Positions 34,709 through 43,177 of a stretch of DNA of 64,000 nt are shown piece after piece (within the stretch, counting starts at the first letter, position 1; every line of letters starts with the position of its first letter). The notes under the pieces were generated by a model. It ran no database searches. It saw only the letters and a program-made list of their open reading frames with translations, and was not told the origin of the DNA. This stretch comes from Kaistella sp. SH40-3 (GTDB lineage: Bacteria > Bacteroidota > Bacteroidia > Flavobacteriales > Weeksellaceae). The stretch covers positions 248,001 to 312,000 of the forward strand of contig NZ_JAQYUS010000004.1 in assembly GCF_030686865.1 (NCBI RefSeq), in the 5' to 3' direction. A program made the position numbers and the translations under genes.

Positions 34709-35761
34709 TTAACATTTTTTATAAAAAGCGGCGTACAAGGCTGCTCCATTGATGATTGTTTTCTCATCTTTGACCAAATAAATTGGAATATCTTTTAGGA
34801 TATTTTCCATTTTGTCACTAATGATGAAATTCTTATAAAACTTTTTGTTGTTAAGAAATTCTTCCAGCATGATGAGGATCTCTCCACTAAGGAACAATCC
34901 GCCGGTTGCTTTCATTTTTAGGACTAAACTGTTGGCTTCCCGCGCAAGAAAAATCAAAAAGGTTTCAATAGTCATGGTACAAATACGGTCTCTTTTTTCG
35001 ACCGCTCCACGAATAATTGCTTCAGTAAAATTTCCAGCTTCGATTTCCTGAGTCAGCCAATCTGGCTGAACCTGACGTTTTACATCTCTCAAAAATCGAT
35101 AAACATTAAATAAACCGGCAGTTGAAAGTACAGATTCCCAACTTACAATTCCATATATTTTTTGTAGAAAAGAATAAAATTCAACTTCATCGTTTGTTCT
35201 TGGGGAGAATTCACAATGTCCTCCTTCGGTCGCAAAAGGTCTTAAATAAGAACCATCCCAAAATAAAGCCGCCTCACCTAATCCTACACCAGGAGACAAT
35301 ATAACAGCATTCCCAGGTGTAAAATTTCCAGAATCATGAATTACCAAAAGATCACTTTCGGCCATATTTTCTAATCCATAAGCCGACGCTTCTAAGTCAT
35401 TAATTAAATAAACTTCATTAGCCTGCGTATCGTTTTTTATGTCTTCTGCATCTAATTTCCAAGGTAAACGCTGTGGTGCACTTTTCCCACCAATCACTGG
35501 ACCAGGAACGGCAACCGCAATTTTTGAAATATTTTCTAAGGAATGTTCACTAATAAAAAGATTAACCATTTCTGAAAAAGAACTATATTCTTTAGTTGAA
35601 TATGACTTTTCAGTTTTTAGAAACACCTTTTTATTTTCAGCGCCATAATGTCCGATCAATGTGATTCCGTCTCTAAGATCGGCAGCGATTAAAGAGACAT
35701 TATCATTGTTATCTGAAGTAATACCAGGCAAAAAAAGTTTGAATTTATTGTTAGTTTCCAT
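34709..35761 (-). CDS. glk: Glucokinase (Glk family)
   Basis: Phosphorylates glucose with ATP at the head of glycolysis. The Glk-type signatures are clear: AVPGPVIGG, LINDLEASAYG (catalytic Asp in ND), ILSPGVGLGEAAL and TEGGHCEFSPR. The adenosine part GGLFLSGEI is also present. The N-terminal phosphate-1 loop, normally DxGGT, reads ADLRDG here, which is unusual but common enough in Bacteroidota relatives as I recall. At 350 residues it is full length. It has its own promoter and terminator. Confidence 0.86.
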   Translation of the reverse strand: METNNKFKLFLPGITSDNNDNVSLIAADLRDGITLIGHYGAENKKVFLKTEKSYSTKEYSSFSEMVNLFISEHSLENISKIAVAVPGPVIGGKSAPQRLPWKLDAEDIKNDTQANEVYLINDLEASAYGLENMAESDLLVIHDSGNFTPGNAVILSPGVGLGEAALFWDGSYLRPFATEGGHCEFSPRTNDEVEFYSFLQKIYGIVSWESVLSTAGLFNVYRFLRDVKRQVQPDWLTQEIEAGNFTEAIIRGAVEKRDRICTMTIETFLIFLAREANSLVLKMKATGGLFLSGEILIMLEEFLNNKKFYKNFIISDKMENILKDIPIYLVKDEKTIINGAALYAAFYKKC

Positions 35762-35778
35762 GTTGTAATGTTGTCAAC

Positions 35779-35786
35779 CAAAGATA
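35779..35786 (-). promoter_or_regulatory. -7 promoter box of the glucokinase gene
   Basis: TATCTTTG on the minus strand, 17 bases before the start codon. Confidence 0.5.
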
Positions 35787-35819
35787 ATAATAGTTTTTAA
35801 AAAAGCACTAAAAAAAACA

Positions 35820-35848
35820 AAAAACCTCCTCTGTTGCCAGAGAAGGTC
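35820..35848 (-). terminator. Terminator after the outer-membrane barrel gene
   Basis: Read leftward, ACCTTCTCTGG and CAGAGGAGGT pair (one mismatch) and a long T run follows. Confidence 0.65.
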
Positions 35849-35870
35849 GAAAAAATTTTGTTGAGTAAGA

Positions 35871-36449
35871 TTATTTTCCTAGTGGAATGTTGTAACCAAC
35901 TCCTACACCGATTGCACCAGCGTTAAAGTCTTGTCCAAGCATTTCTCCTTTGTCACCTGTGAAGGTTTTTTGGTAGTTCAAAGAGAAGTTCCAATCTTTA
36001 TTGTGGTATCCAATTTCTGGTTTAATATACAAACCACCATCTGGTCTGTCAGCAGATCCAACATTTGAAGCAACTTTATCATCACCTACGATAAAACCGT
36101 AACCAATATCAGTTCCTAAATAGAATCCCATTTGTTTTGGGTAAACTCTAATTAAAGCGGCTACAGGGATTACTCCGAAATCGTTGTTATTAATATCCAC
36201 TCCGTTTACGTTATTTGTTCTACCAAAGAAATGGTTATAACCTGTTGCAATACCTAAACCGAATCCTGGAGTTATTAAATTTTGATAAGATAAATCTACC
36301 CCTACAGTTCCACCAGCATTCTCTGCAGGAACAGCGATACCACCGTTAATTCCTACTTTTAGCATGTTTGTCATATCTGCACTTTGTGCACTTACTAATC
36401 CTGCGGTCATTAATCCTAATGCAAGGATTGTTTTCTTCATTGATTTCAT
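35871..36449 (-). CDS. Outer-membrane beta-barrel protein
   Basis: A 192-residue exported protein. A signal peptide (MKKTILALGLMTAGLVSAQ) is followed by about eight amphipathic strands with aromatic ends (VDLSYQNL, GFGLGIATGYNHFFG, YLGTDIGYGFIVG, NFSLNYQKTF) and a final strand GVGVGYNIPLGK. It is an OmpA-barrel or OmpW-like small porin by shape, with no further family signature. The first ATG (MKSMKK) is used, and a second one three codons later would serve equally. It is a single-gene unit. Confidence 0.8.
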   Translation of the reverse strand: MKSMKKTILALGLMTAGLVSAQSADMTNMLKVGINGGIAVPAENAGGTVGVDLSYQNLITPGFGLGIATGYNHFFGRTNNVNGVDINNNDFGVIPVAALIRVYPKQMGFYLGTDIGYGFIVGDDKVASNVGSADRPDGGLYIKPEIGYHNKDWNFSLNYQKTFTGDKGEMLGQDFNAGAIGVGVGYNIPLGK

Positions 36450-36654
36450 AATTCTAAATTTTTTTACGTTTAAATTTTACAGGAACATAATTGTCAAAAT
36501 CGTGCCAAAATAGAATAATCTTTTAAATATTTTAGATTAAATCACTTTAAATAACTGACTAACAGGTATATAGTTCAAAATAACAAATTAAACAAGCATT
36601 TAGATTTTTGTGCCATTTTATCAATAATAATTAAACGACCTATTTTAAATAAAA

Positions 36655-36682
36655 AAAGAGAGCCGAAATATCGACTCTCTTA
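36655..36682 (-). terminator. Terminator after the rhodanese gene
   Basis: Hairpin of AAGAGAG(C)CGA and TCG(A)CTCTCTT with an AATA loop, flanked by A and T runs on both sides. Confidence 0.7.
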
Positions 36683-36701
36683 TTTTTTTAGAAAAAATTC
36701 T

Positions 36702-36989
36702 TTACAGATTTTCTAATGCATTATTAACATCAACATATCCACCTCCGTTGTAGATCTCATCTAAATTTTGAGACCTAAAAAAATCAACTGCTTTTCCGCT
36801 TCTGTTTCCGCTTCTGCAGAAAAAGATTTTAGGACCTTCCAATTTCTCAATTTCTTCTTTACGATCTTGTATTTCACCTAAAGGGATATTAAGCGCTGAT
36901 TCTATTTCACCATCCATTTCTAATTCCATTGGTTCACGAACATCTATTAAATGGTATTTTCCTGATTTTAAAATTTCTTCTATTGACAT
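36702..36989 (-). CDS. Single-domain rhodanese-like protein
   Basis: A 95-residue cytosolic sulfurtransferase domain. LIDVREPMELEMDGEI is the CDC25-like start and FCRSGNRS carries the catalytic Cys in a six-residue loop, so the protein can accept persulfide sulfur. The sulfur donor and acceptor are unknown. Its promoter lies back to back with that of queG. Confidence 0.92.
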   Translation of the reverse strand: MSIEEILKSGKYHLIDVREPMELEMDGEIESALNIPLGEIQDRKEEIEKLEGPKIFFCRSGNRSGKAVDFFRSQNLDEIYNGGGYVDVNNALENL

Positions 36990-37024
36990 ATTATGTAATT
37001 TATTGGTTGTAAATATTTAAGTAG

Positions 37025-37032
37025 CAAATTTA
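37025..37032 (-). promoter_or_regulatory. -7 promoter box of the rhodanese gene
   Basis: TAAATTTG on the minus strand, 35 bases before the start codon. Confidence 0.5.
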
Positions 37033-37043
37033 TAAAATATTGT

Positions 37044-37051
37044 TAGTTTTG
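37044..37051 (+). promoter_or_regulatory. -7 promoter box of queG
   Basis: TAGTTTTG matches TAnnTTTG. It ends two bases before the first possible ATG (37054), so transcription would begin after that codon. This favours the second ATG at 37063. Confidence 0.45.
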
Positions 37052-37062
37052 CAATGCAATCT

Positions 37063-38010
37063 ATGTTACAAAGTCCCGAAAGTTACGCCAACCTCATCAA
37101 AGCCAAAGCAAAAAAGTTTGGTTTTGATAGTTGTGGAATTTCCCGAGCAGATTTTCTAGAGGAAGATGCAAAACCATTTGAAAGTTGGCTCAACAAAAAT
37201 TACAATGGCGAAATGTCCTACATGGAAAATTATTTCGACAAACGACTGGACCCAAGATTATTGGTTGAAGGTTCAAAATCAGTAATTTCTCTTTCATATA
37301 ACTATTTCCCAGAAGAAGATTTGTTTGGAATTGATCAGTTAAAAATTTCAAAATATGCTTATGGTGAAGATTACCATGAAATCATTAAAGAAATTTTACG
37401 GGAAATGGTTGCCGAACTTCAGGAAGAAATTGGCGATTTTCAATATCGAGTTTTCACCGATTCTGCACCGATTTTGGAGAGAAGTTGGGCTCGAAAATCT
37501 GGAATTGGGTGGGTTGGAAAAAATGCAAACCTCATCACCAAACAAACCGGATCCTTTTATTTTTTAGCAGAAATCATTTGCGACTTAGAATTGCAAACAG
37601 ATCACTCTACAACAGATCATTGTGGTTCTTGCAGAAAATGTATTGATGCCTGTCCGACCAATGCGATTGTTTCTGACCGTGTCATCGATGGCAGCAAATG
37701 CATTTCTTACGCAACCATTGAATTAAAAAATGAAATCCCAGATAGTTTCAAAAATAAAATGGAAGACTGGATGTTTGGCTGCGATATTTGCCAGGATGTT
37801 TGTCCGTGGAATCGATTTGCAAAACCTCATCAACAGGAAAAATTTAAGCCCAATTCTTACCTAAAAAATTTAGAAAAATCGGATTGGAAAGAACTATCCC
37901 AAGAATTATTTTCAGAAATATTTCGCAAATCGCCAGTAAAGAGAACGAAATTTGCAGGGCTGAAAAGGAATATAGAATTTTTGACCGATTCTACGATTCC
38001 AAAACTTTAA
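37063..38010 (+). CDS. queG: Epoxyqueuosine reductase
   Basis: Last step of queuosine synthesis: reduces epoxyqueuosine in tRNA with cobalamin and two [4Fe-4S] clusters. The cluster ligands are seen in DHCGSCRKCIDACPTNAI and GCDICQDVCPWN. The N-terminal cobalamin domain has ISRADFLEEDAKPFESWL, SYMENYFDKRLDPRLLVEGSKSV and RSWARKSGIGWVGKNANLI. The start at 37063 is preferred over the ATG at 37054 because of the promoter position. The protein is short at the C-terminus (316 residues) and lacks the HEAT repeats of longer QueG forms. Confidence 0.93.
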   Translation: MLQSPESYANLIKAKAKKFGFDSCGISRADFLEEDAKPFESWLNKNYNGEMSYMENYFDKRLDPRLLVEGSKSVISLSYNYFPEEDLFGIDQLKISKYAYGEDYHEIIKEILREMVAELQEEIGDFQYRVFTDSAPILERSWARKSGIGWVGKNANLITKQTGSFYFLAEIICDLELQTDHSTTDHCGSCRKCIDACPTNAIVSDRVIDGSKCISYATIELKNEIPDSFKNKMEDWMFGCDICQDVCPWNRFAKPHQQEKFKPNSYLKNLEKSDWKELSQELFSEIFRKSPVKRTKFAGLKRNIEFLTDSTIPKL

Positions 38011-38110
38011 TTAAAATTATTAAACGTAAAATTGCGTCCTTTTTTGTAAACATAAAAGCGCAAACCCTTTAATACAATAATAACATCTCTATCAAGTAAA
38101 AATATTCACA

Positions 38111-38788
38111 TTGAAAAAAACACTTCAAATTATCTTTAAAGGTCTTGCCGGAATTATAGGCCTGATTCTACTCTACGTTATTCTTGCAGTAACAATACCT
38201 TTAATTCCTGTTCCGAAAAAAGCCACGACTGAAATTGCGGAAGTTCCCATTTATATTTACACCAACGGCGTTCATACTGATATTGTTCTTCCAATTAAGA
38301 ATAATCAAATAGATTGGAGCAATAAGATTTTATTTGATAATACTCTTTCTAAAAGTTCAGATTTTAATTATGTTGGAATTGGTTGGGGCGACAAAGGATT
38401 CTATTTAGATACGCCAACTTGGGCAGAACTGAAAGTGTCTACGGCATTTTATGCAGCTTTCTGGTTGGGAGATTCGGCTATGCATTGCACTTTTTATAAA
38501 ACAATGAAAGAAGGTGAGGATTGTAAAAAAATACTGCTCACTCGATCACAATATGCAGATCTAATTAAATTTGTAGATTCAAAATTTGATAAAAACTCAG
38601 CAGGACAGAATATTTTAATTCCGACGAATGCTGTCTATAGCAACGATGATGCATTTTATGAAGCCAAAGGAAGTTATAGTTTTCTATACACCTGTAATAC
38701 CTGGACGAATGATGCATTGAAAACCGCTGGGCAAAAAGCAGCACTTTGGACTCCGACTGATTTCGGGATTTTTCAGCACTATAAATAA
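38111..38788 (+). CDS. TIGR02117/DUF2459 family membrane-anchored protein
   Basis: A 225-residue protein that starts at TTG, since no ATG is available before its N-terminal helix (IIFKGLAGIIGLILLYVILAV). The periplasmic domain has the family motifs IYIYTNGVHTDIVLP, YVGIGWGDKGFYLDTPTW, MHCTFYKT and FLYTCNTWTNDALKTAG. The conserved His, Cys and Asn in these motifs suggest an NlpC/P60-like active site, but that is inference. The function is unknown. It follows queG by 100 bases. Confidence 0.82.
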   Translation: MKKTLQIIFKGLAGIIGLILLYVILAVTIPLIPVPKKATTEIAEVPIYIYTNGVHTDIVLPIKNNQIDWSNKILFDNTLSKSSDFNYVGIGWGDKGFYLDTPTWAELKVSTAFYAAFWLGDSAMHCTFYKTMKEGEDCKKILLTRSQYADLIKFVDSKFDKNSAGQNILIPTNAVYSNDDAFYEAKGSYSFLYTCNTWTNDALKTAGQKAALWTPTDFGIFQHYK

Positions 38789-38937
38789 ACCTGATTTTTA
38801 TTTTTTCTACTACTTTGAAATGTCGTTTCATTTTAATGAATAACAAGCATTTGTTTGTAAAAATTAATTATTTCTTGCTTTACTAACTTGTCACAAAACA
38901 ATTAAGAATTAGAAACAGTTTGGGAATATTACAAAAA

Positions 38938-38959
38938 AAGTTCCCGATGAAGGGAACTT
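38938..38959. terminator. Terminator between the DUF2459 and YceI genes
   Basis: AAGTTCCC and GGGAACTT pair around GATGAA, with A runs on both sides. It mainly serves the minus-strand YceI gene. Confidence 0.65.
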
Positions 38960-38981
38960 AAAAAAGGAAAATCAATTAAAT

Positions 38982-39491
38982 TTAATCTTTTGTTTCTAGA
39001 CTGAATACGAGATCGAGTTCATCTTTAACATAGACCATACCGCCCATTTTTTTCGGGGGAACAATCTTAAAGTCAGAAAACTTCAATCTTTTATTTCCTA
39101 CTAAACTGTTGTTATAATTAGAAAACTCTATGTTATATTTTTTAGCAACGGTCATCATTTTCACTTCGACTACTGCTTCAAATCTATTGCCTGTAGATTT
39201 TTTGAATTCTAAAAACTTAATCGTCATGTACGGATATTTATCCGATTGCAATACTTTTCTAAAATCAGCAGTCATCATTTTATTTCTGCAATCAAAATCC
39301 TCTACAGCAACGCTGATATTTGGCAGTTGACTTCCGGTAAAAGAATAAACCGAACTTGAGTTTTTGAATTTAGGATTACTACATTTAAATGTATTAATAT
39401 TCGTCCAACCATTAATCTCCAGTCCATTTTTCTGCGCGAAAAGACTTGCTGAGAAAAGAATGAGCGTGAATATGATGATTTTATTTTTCAT
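38982..39491 (-). CDS. YceI-family exported protein (copy 3, Cys-containing)
   Basis: A 169-residue protein with signal peptide (MKNKIIIFTLILFSASLFAQ) and a YceI-like barrel. WTNINTFKCSNPKF replaces the usual start, VAVEDFDCRNKMMTADFRKVL and KYPYMTIKFLEFK follow, and the end is VKDELDLVFSLE. Two Cys (TFKCSN and DFDCRN) are unlike the other copies and could form a disulfide. It follows the porin-like gene, with a hairpin between. Confidence 0.82.
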   Translation of the reverse strand: MKNKIIIFTLILFSASLFAQKNGLEINGWTNINTFKCSNPKFKNSSSVYSFTGSQLPNISVAVEDFDCRNKMMTADFRKVLQSDKYPYMTIKFLEFKKSTGNRFEAVVEVKMMTVAKKYNIEFSNYNNSLVGNKRLKFSDFKIVPPKKMGGMVYVKDELDLVFSLETKD

Positions 39492-39505
39492 GATTAAAGA
39501 TAGAG

Positions 39506-39531
39506 AAAGGGGTTAATAATCAACCCCTTTT
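39506..39531 (-). terminator. Terminator after the porin-like gene
   Basis: AAAGGGGTT and AACCCCTTT form a perfect 9-bp stem, so transcription into YceI copy 3 is probably reduced. Confidence 0.7.
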
Positions 39532-39551
39532 CCCTTTAAAATATTTAAAAA

Positions 39552-40871
39552 TTAGAAACCTATGGTCGCTTCAAACATTACACCGTTAAACTTACCTCCT
39601 CTTAGAGCACTAGTTGCTCCCCAAACTGCATCATCGTTATATTTTTGATTAACATACTCTACTTTTGCAAGTACATTTTTGGTCATAAACCAACCACCAC
39701 CTAAGTTCAGTCTGTCGATTTTTCTTTCAGCTGCAGTGTCATTATCTTTTCCTGTTACAGAGTTATATCTTGCACCGAGGTAGAACTGTTCTTGACCACC
39801 AAGTCTGTAAAGCAATTCACCACCAAGTTGAGTATAATTTCCTCTGGTCGCAGCAGTTCCTTTTAGACCTGTTACATATTCATAAACTCCGAAGAATTCG
39901 AGTCCTTGATATTTAACGAATGGATTCACTTGGAAAGCTTTGACATTTTTGAATCCTGGGTTAAATCTACCAGTTGTAAAATTAGCTTCACCCATTTCAT
40001 CATTTTCAGTTAAAAGCACAAAGTAGTATCTTGATCCTGCTCTGTCTCCATTGTACAATCTCGCAGTATTATCTCCATTAGTCTGAAGGTAGGATCCTGT
40101 TAATCTCACTCTTAAATCCTGATCAATCTGCTTGTCATATCCAATTTTACCATATACAGTAGGTGAATATTGTAGCGTAGTTTTCACTGCTGTTTGGTCT
40201 AGTTTACCATTAGAAACACCCACTACACCTATAAAGTTTTTGTAGAAAACATATCCTTCACCAAAAGCTTCAGTAGTGAAACTGTCCATAATGTAATTGC
40301 CTACGAACGGATTATTAATTGCTGATGCATTATCGGATCTTCTGAAGTGAGTATCACCATAGTTGATTTCATCCATACCGATTTTCACTCTCGCATATTT
40401 CATGATATCAGCTGCAAAACCTTCTTTGATGAAATCTAAATTATCCACCTGGATATATCCTCCTTTCACCCAAGCTTCGTGGTGGTGTCGTGCAGAAAGA
40501 TAAGTTCTTAAGTGCATTTTCAAACCTTTGTACAAATAAGCATTTAAATCTAAATTGGCTGTAGGAAGGTTAAAATCTTTACCCATATCATTTAATTGAT
40601 TCGGAGTTGTAGTTCCTGGACGAACTCCTAGGGAAGGCGCTTTTGTTTCATGATCAATTGCCTGAAACTGTAAAGCGAAATCACCACCAACAGATACCTT
40701 GATACCATCGAATTCTGGAGATTCCACTTTAGGATCTTCAAATACGTTACGTGATGATTTTTCTGGAGCCAAATAGTCTCTCATTGAAGTTGAAACATCC
40801 TGCGCACTGATGAAATTAATTCCAGCGACGAACATTGTAAGCATTGATGCTCTGATTAACATAGTTTTCAT
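39552..40871 (-). CDS. Porin-like outer-membrane protein
   Basis: A 439-residue exported protein (signal peptide MKTMLIRASMLTMFVAGINFISA) with a Phe- and Gly-rich strand pattern to the C-terminal EATIGF, as expected for a 16-stranded barrel. Segments such as ISVGGDFALQFQ-like KVSVGGDFALQFQAIDH, MHLRTYLSARHHHEAWVKGGY and RRSDNASAINNPFVGNYIMDSF resemble phosphate-selective (OprO/P-like) porins of Bacteroidota, but the fit is by memory. Flanked on both sides by YceI genes on the same strand, suggesting a shared task in the envelope. Confidence 0.75.
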   Translation of the reverse strand: MKTMLIRASMLTMFVAGINFISAQDVSTSMRDYLAPEKSSRNVFEDPKVESPEFDGIKVSVGGDFALQFQAIDHETKAPSLGVRPGTTTPNQLNDMGKDFNLPTANLDLNAYLYKGLKMHLRTYLSARHHHEAWVKGGYIQVDNLDFIKEGFAADIMKYARVKIGMDEINYGDTHFRRSDNASAINNPFVGNYIMDSFTTEAFGEGYVFYKNFIGVVGVSNGKLDQTAVKTTLQYSPTVYGKIGYDKQIDQDLRVRLTGSYLQTNGDNTARLYNGDRAGSRYYFVLLTENDEMGEANFTTGRFNPGFKNVKAFQVNPFVKYQGLEFFGVYEYVTGLKGTAATRGNYTQLGGELLYRLGGQEQFYLGARYNSVTGKDNDTAAERKIDRLNLGGGWFMTKNVLAKVEYVNQKYNDDAVWGATSALRGGKFNGVMFEATIGF

Positions 40872-40907
40872 ATTCTTAATTTTAATTATTTATAATGTTT
40901 GTTTTGT

Positions 40908-41441
40908 TTAGTTAGCTACTGCGTTTACGGTAATAGTGATCTCATTTCCTGTTTTCACAGAGTTCATCATAAATGCTGGAGGAGTAATTCCGTAGTCAGT
41001 CATTTTAATATTTGCCTGTCCCCATACGGTGTAAGAATTACCATTTTTTGTAACGTTTACAGGTAAGGTGATGGTTTTCGTAACATTGGTTACTGTTAAT
41101 TTACCCGTCATCGTTCCTTTACCCATATTTACAGAACCTGCTGTAAAAGTAATGTTCGGATATTTATCTGCCTGAATTGCTTTATAAGCATTATTGTCCA
41201 TCGGACCTTTTCCACTTTTTAAAGTTTTAGAACTCATTTTATAGGTTACATCCTGAATTGCATTTCCAGCAACAGTACCAGAAAATGTACCGGTTGTCGA
41301 AGTCATAGACCAATCATGTAATGTAGATGTACCGGTAACAGTAGTTTTAACATTATTACTGCTAATTTTTTGTGCAGCAACTAATCCTGAAAACAGTCCG
41401 AAAGCAAGGACCAATGTTTTAACGTTTACTAAATTTTTCAT
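40908..41441 (-). CDS. YceI-family exported protein (copy 4)
   Basis: A 177-residue YceI barrel with a signal peptide (MKNLVNVKTLVLAFGLFSGLVAAQ). TVTGTSTLHDWSMTSTTGTF is the family start with the conserved His-Asp-Trp, then DNNAYKAIQADKYPNITF and KMTDYGITPPAFMMNSVKTG. The second motif (K-Y-P-N/Y-I/M) is shared with copy 3, so copies 3 and 4 form one subgroup and copies 1 and 2 another. It is probably first in a transcript with the porin-like gene 36 bases on. Confidence 0.9.
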   Translation of the reverse strand: MKNLVNVKTLVLAFGLFSGLVAAQKISSNNVKTTVTGTSTLHDWSMTSTTGTFSGTVAGNAIQDVTYKMSSKTLKSGKGPMDNNAYKAIQADKYPNITFTAGSVNMGKGTMTGKLTVTNVTKTITLPVNVTKNGNSYTVWGQANIKMTDYGITPPAFMMNSVKTGNEITITVNAVAN

Positions 41442-41490
41442 TGTATCTAATTTTAATATTTCCAGTTTGTTTTACCATCATTTTGTAGTA

Positions 41491-41498
41491 CAAAGATA
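41491..41498 (-). promoter_or_regulatory. -7 promoter box of YceI copy 4
   Basis: TATCTTTG on the minus strand, about 50 bases before the start. The rest of the 41499-41879 gap is AT-rich and I see nothing in it. Confidence 0.5.
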
Positions 41499-41879
41499 TC
41501 CTGATAATTGTAATATTCATAATTTTTTAGAGGAAATATAAATGACATATATCTTATTTTCTTATATTATTACACAAAAAATATTAATATTGTAATAAAA
41601 TTACAAAATAAGCAAAATAAAAGAAAGATTAATTGATTTTAAATAAAGAAAACGCAAAAATGTTAATTATTGTTAATTTTATCAATTGATGTCTTTGTAA
41701 AGACTTGACAGAAATCATAATAAAACATAAGTATTATTTAAAAAAAAGATATATTTTGAAATTATTTAATGAAGGAATCAACTTAAAAACAAGATGATTT
41801 AAAATTGAATTCTACAGTCTTTTGTCTCACAATCCCTAATCAAAATTACAGTGTGAAAACTACACGAAAAGATAAAATA

Positions 41880-41915
41880 AAAAAACCTCTGTAAATCTAA
41901 AGATTACAGAGGTTT
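41880..41915 (-). terminator. Terminator after tRNA-Leu
   Basis: AAACCTCTGTAA and TTACAGAGGTTT (read on either strand) form a 12-bp stem, followed on the minus strand by a long T run. Confidence 0.8.
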
Positions 41916-41916
41916 A

Positions 41917-42001
41917 TGGTACCCGGCACCAGAATCGAACTGGTACATCTTGCGATACTAGAGTTTGAGTCTAGCGCGTCTACCAATTCCGCCAGCCGGG
42001 C
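41917..42001 (-). tRNA. tRNA-Leu(CAA)
   Basis: The minus strand folds as an 85-base class II tRNA including an encoded CCA. The acceptor arms are GCCCGGC and GCCGGGT, the D-loop carries GAATTGGTAGACGCG, the anticodon loop CTCAAAC gives CAA (reads UUG, Leu), a long variable arm TATCGCAAGATGT follows and the T-loop is GTTCGATTC. The only RNA gene found. Confidence 0.95.
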
Positions 42002-42017
42002 TTTCTAAATTGGTGTG

Positions 42018-42025
42018 CAAATATA
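42018..42025 (-). promoter_or_regulatory. -7 promoter box of tRNA-Leu
   Basis: TATATTTG on the minus strand, 16 bases before the mature 5' end. Confidence 0.5.
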
Positions 42026-42072
42026 GAATTATTTTTTATTTCAGAAAAATTATTTTCGGATATTTTCAATAT

Positions 42073-42840
42073 TTAAAAGTCAATTTCTAACCCATCATAT
42101 GCAAGAAACATATTATCAGGAAGTTCCATCTCTGTATCATCATGTAAACCCATATGATGAGAGATATGAGTGAGGTACATTTTCTTTGGTTTTAGTTCTT
42201 CAAAGAGGTCTATTACCTGTGGTAAGATAAAATGAGCGGGATGTATATCTTCTTTTCTGATGCAGTTTACAATCAAAAAGTCCAGGTTTTTTAATTTTTC
42301 TTTTTCTTCATTAGTAATGAAACTGGCATCGGTAATGTAAGCAAGATCCTTAATTTTATATCCAAAAATAGGAAGCCGATGATGCAAAACTTCAATTGGA
42401 CTAATATCCGTTCCTAATATTTCGAAAGATCTGTTTTGAATTTCATGTAAATCAAAGGAAGGCGCACCAGGATATTTTACATCTGCGAAAGCATAAGGGA
42501 ATCTGGATTTTATTTCATCCCCCACCCTTTTCATACAGTAAATTTCTATATTTTTTTTATTGCGAAAAATCAACGGACGCATATCATCCAAACCGATGAC
42601 ATGATCGTTGTGCTCATGTGTTAATAATACCGCATCGATCTGTTCTTCTCTGTTTTCAAGCATTTGCATCCGGAAATCGGGTCCACAATCAATCAGAATT
42701 TTTTTACCAGAATCGGTAGTCACCAAAGCCGACGAACGAAAACGCCTGTCTTTTGGATTTAATGAGGTACAAACCTCGCAATGGCAGGCAATCACAGGAA
42801 CTCCCTGAGATGTTCCACTTCCTAAAAATTTCAACTTCAT
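42073..42840 (-). CDS. MBL-fold hydrolase, PhnP-like
   Basis: A 255-residue metallo-beta-lactamase-fold phosphodiesterase. The metal site is THEHNDH (HxHxDH) with later ligands in VLHHRLP, TDAS and THISHH. An N-terminal CHCEVC cluster after GTSQGVP, as in PhnP-type enzymes, could bind an extra zinc. Its likely activity is on cyclic phosphodiesters, but no phn genes are near, so the true substrate is open. Confidence 0.88.
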   Translation of the reverse strand: MKLKFLGSGTSQGVPVIACHCEVCTSLNPKDRRFRSSALVTTDSGKKILIDCGPDFRMQMLENREEQIDAVLLTHEHNDHVIGLDDMRPLIFRNKKNIEIYCMKRVGDEIKSRFPYAFADVKYPGAPSFDLHEIQNRSFEILGTDISPIEVLHHRLPIFGYKIKDLAYITDASFITNEEKEKLKNLDFLIVNCIRKEDIHPAHFILPQVIDLFEELKPKKMYLTHISHHMGLHDDTEMELPDNMFLAYDGLEIDF

Positions 42841-43177
42841 TTTTTTTGAGGTCGGTTTAATTCTGGTAAAATTACAAAATTTAGTGATTATGAAATGTCT
42901 CTACTTTCGGAGCCACTACTATTTATGCTAAAATTTGGACAATTTTGTTTTCATAAACATAAATTGAAAGCTGATGCTAGCATAAATGCAACAGAACGGA
43001 AATTTTCACCTCTCATTTTGGTGTCAAAATTTTAAAAAGATAAATAATCCGTAATTTAGATCGTTTGTGATACTGTCGATTGAAATTTTTAAAATTAGAA
43101 TTGTCCTATCTATAAGCATTTGAGTGAAAATTAGAATTATTACTTGAATAATTTGTATTTTTACCAAAAAATTAGGA
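42841..43177. other. 337-base intergenic gap
   Basis: AT-rich DNA between two divergently read genes. No gene, strong hairpin or clear promoter pair was found. Confidence 0.4.
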
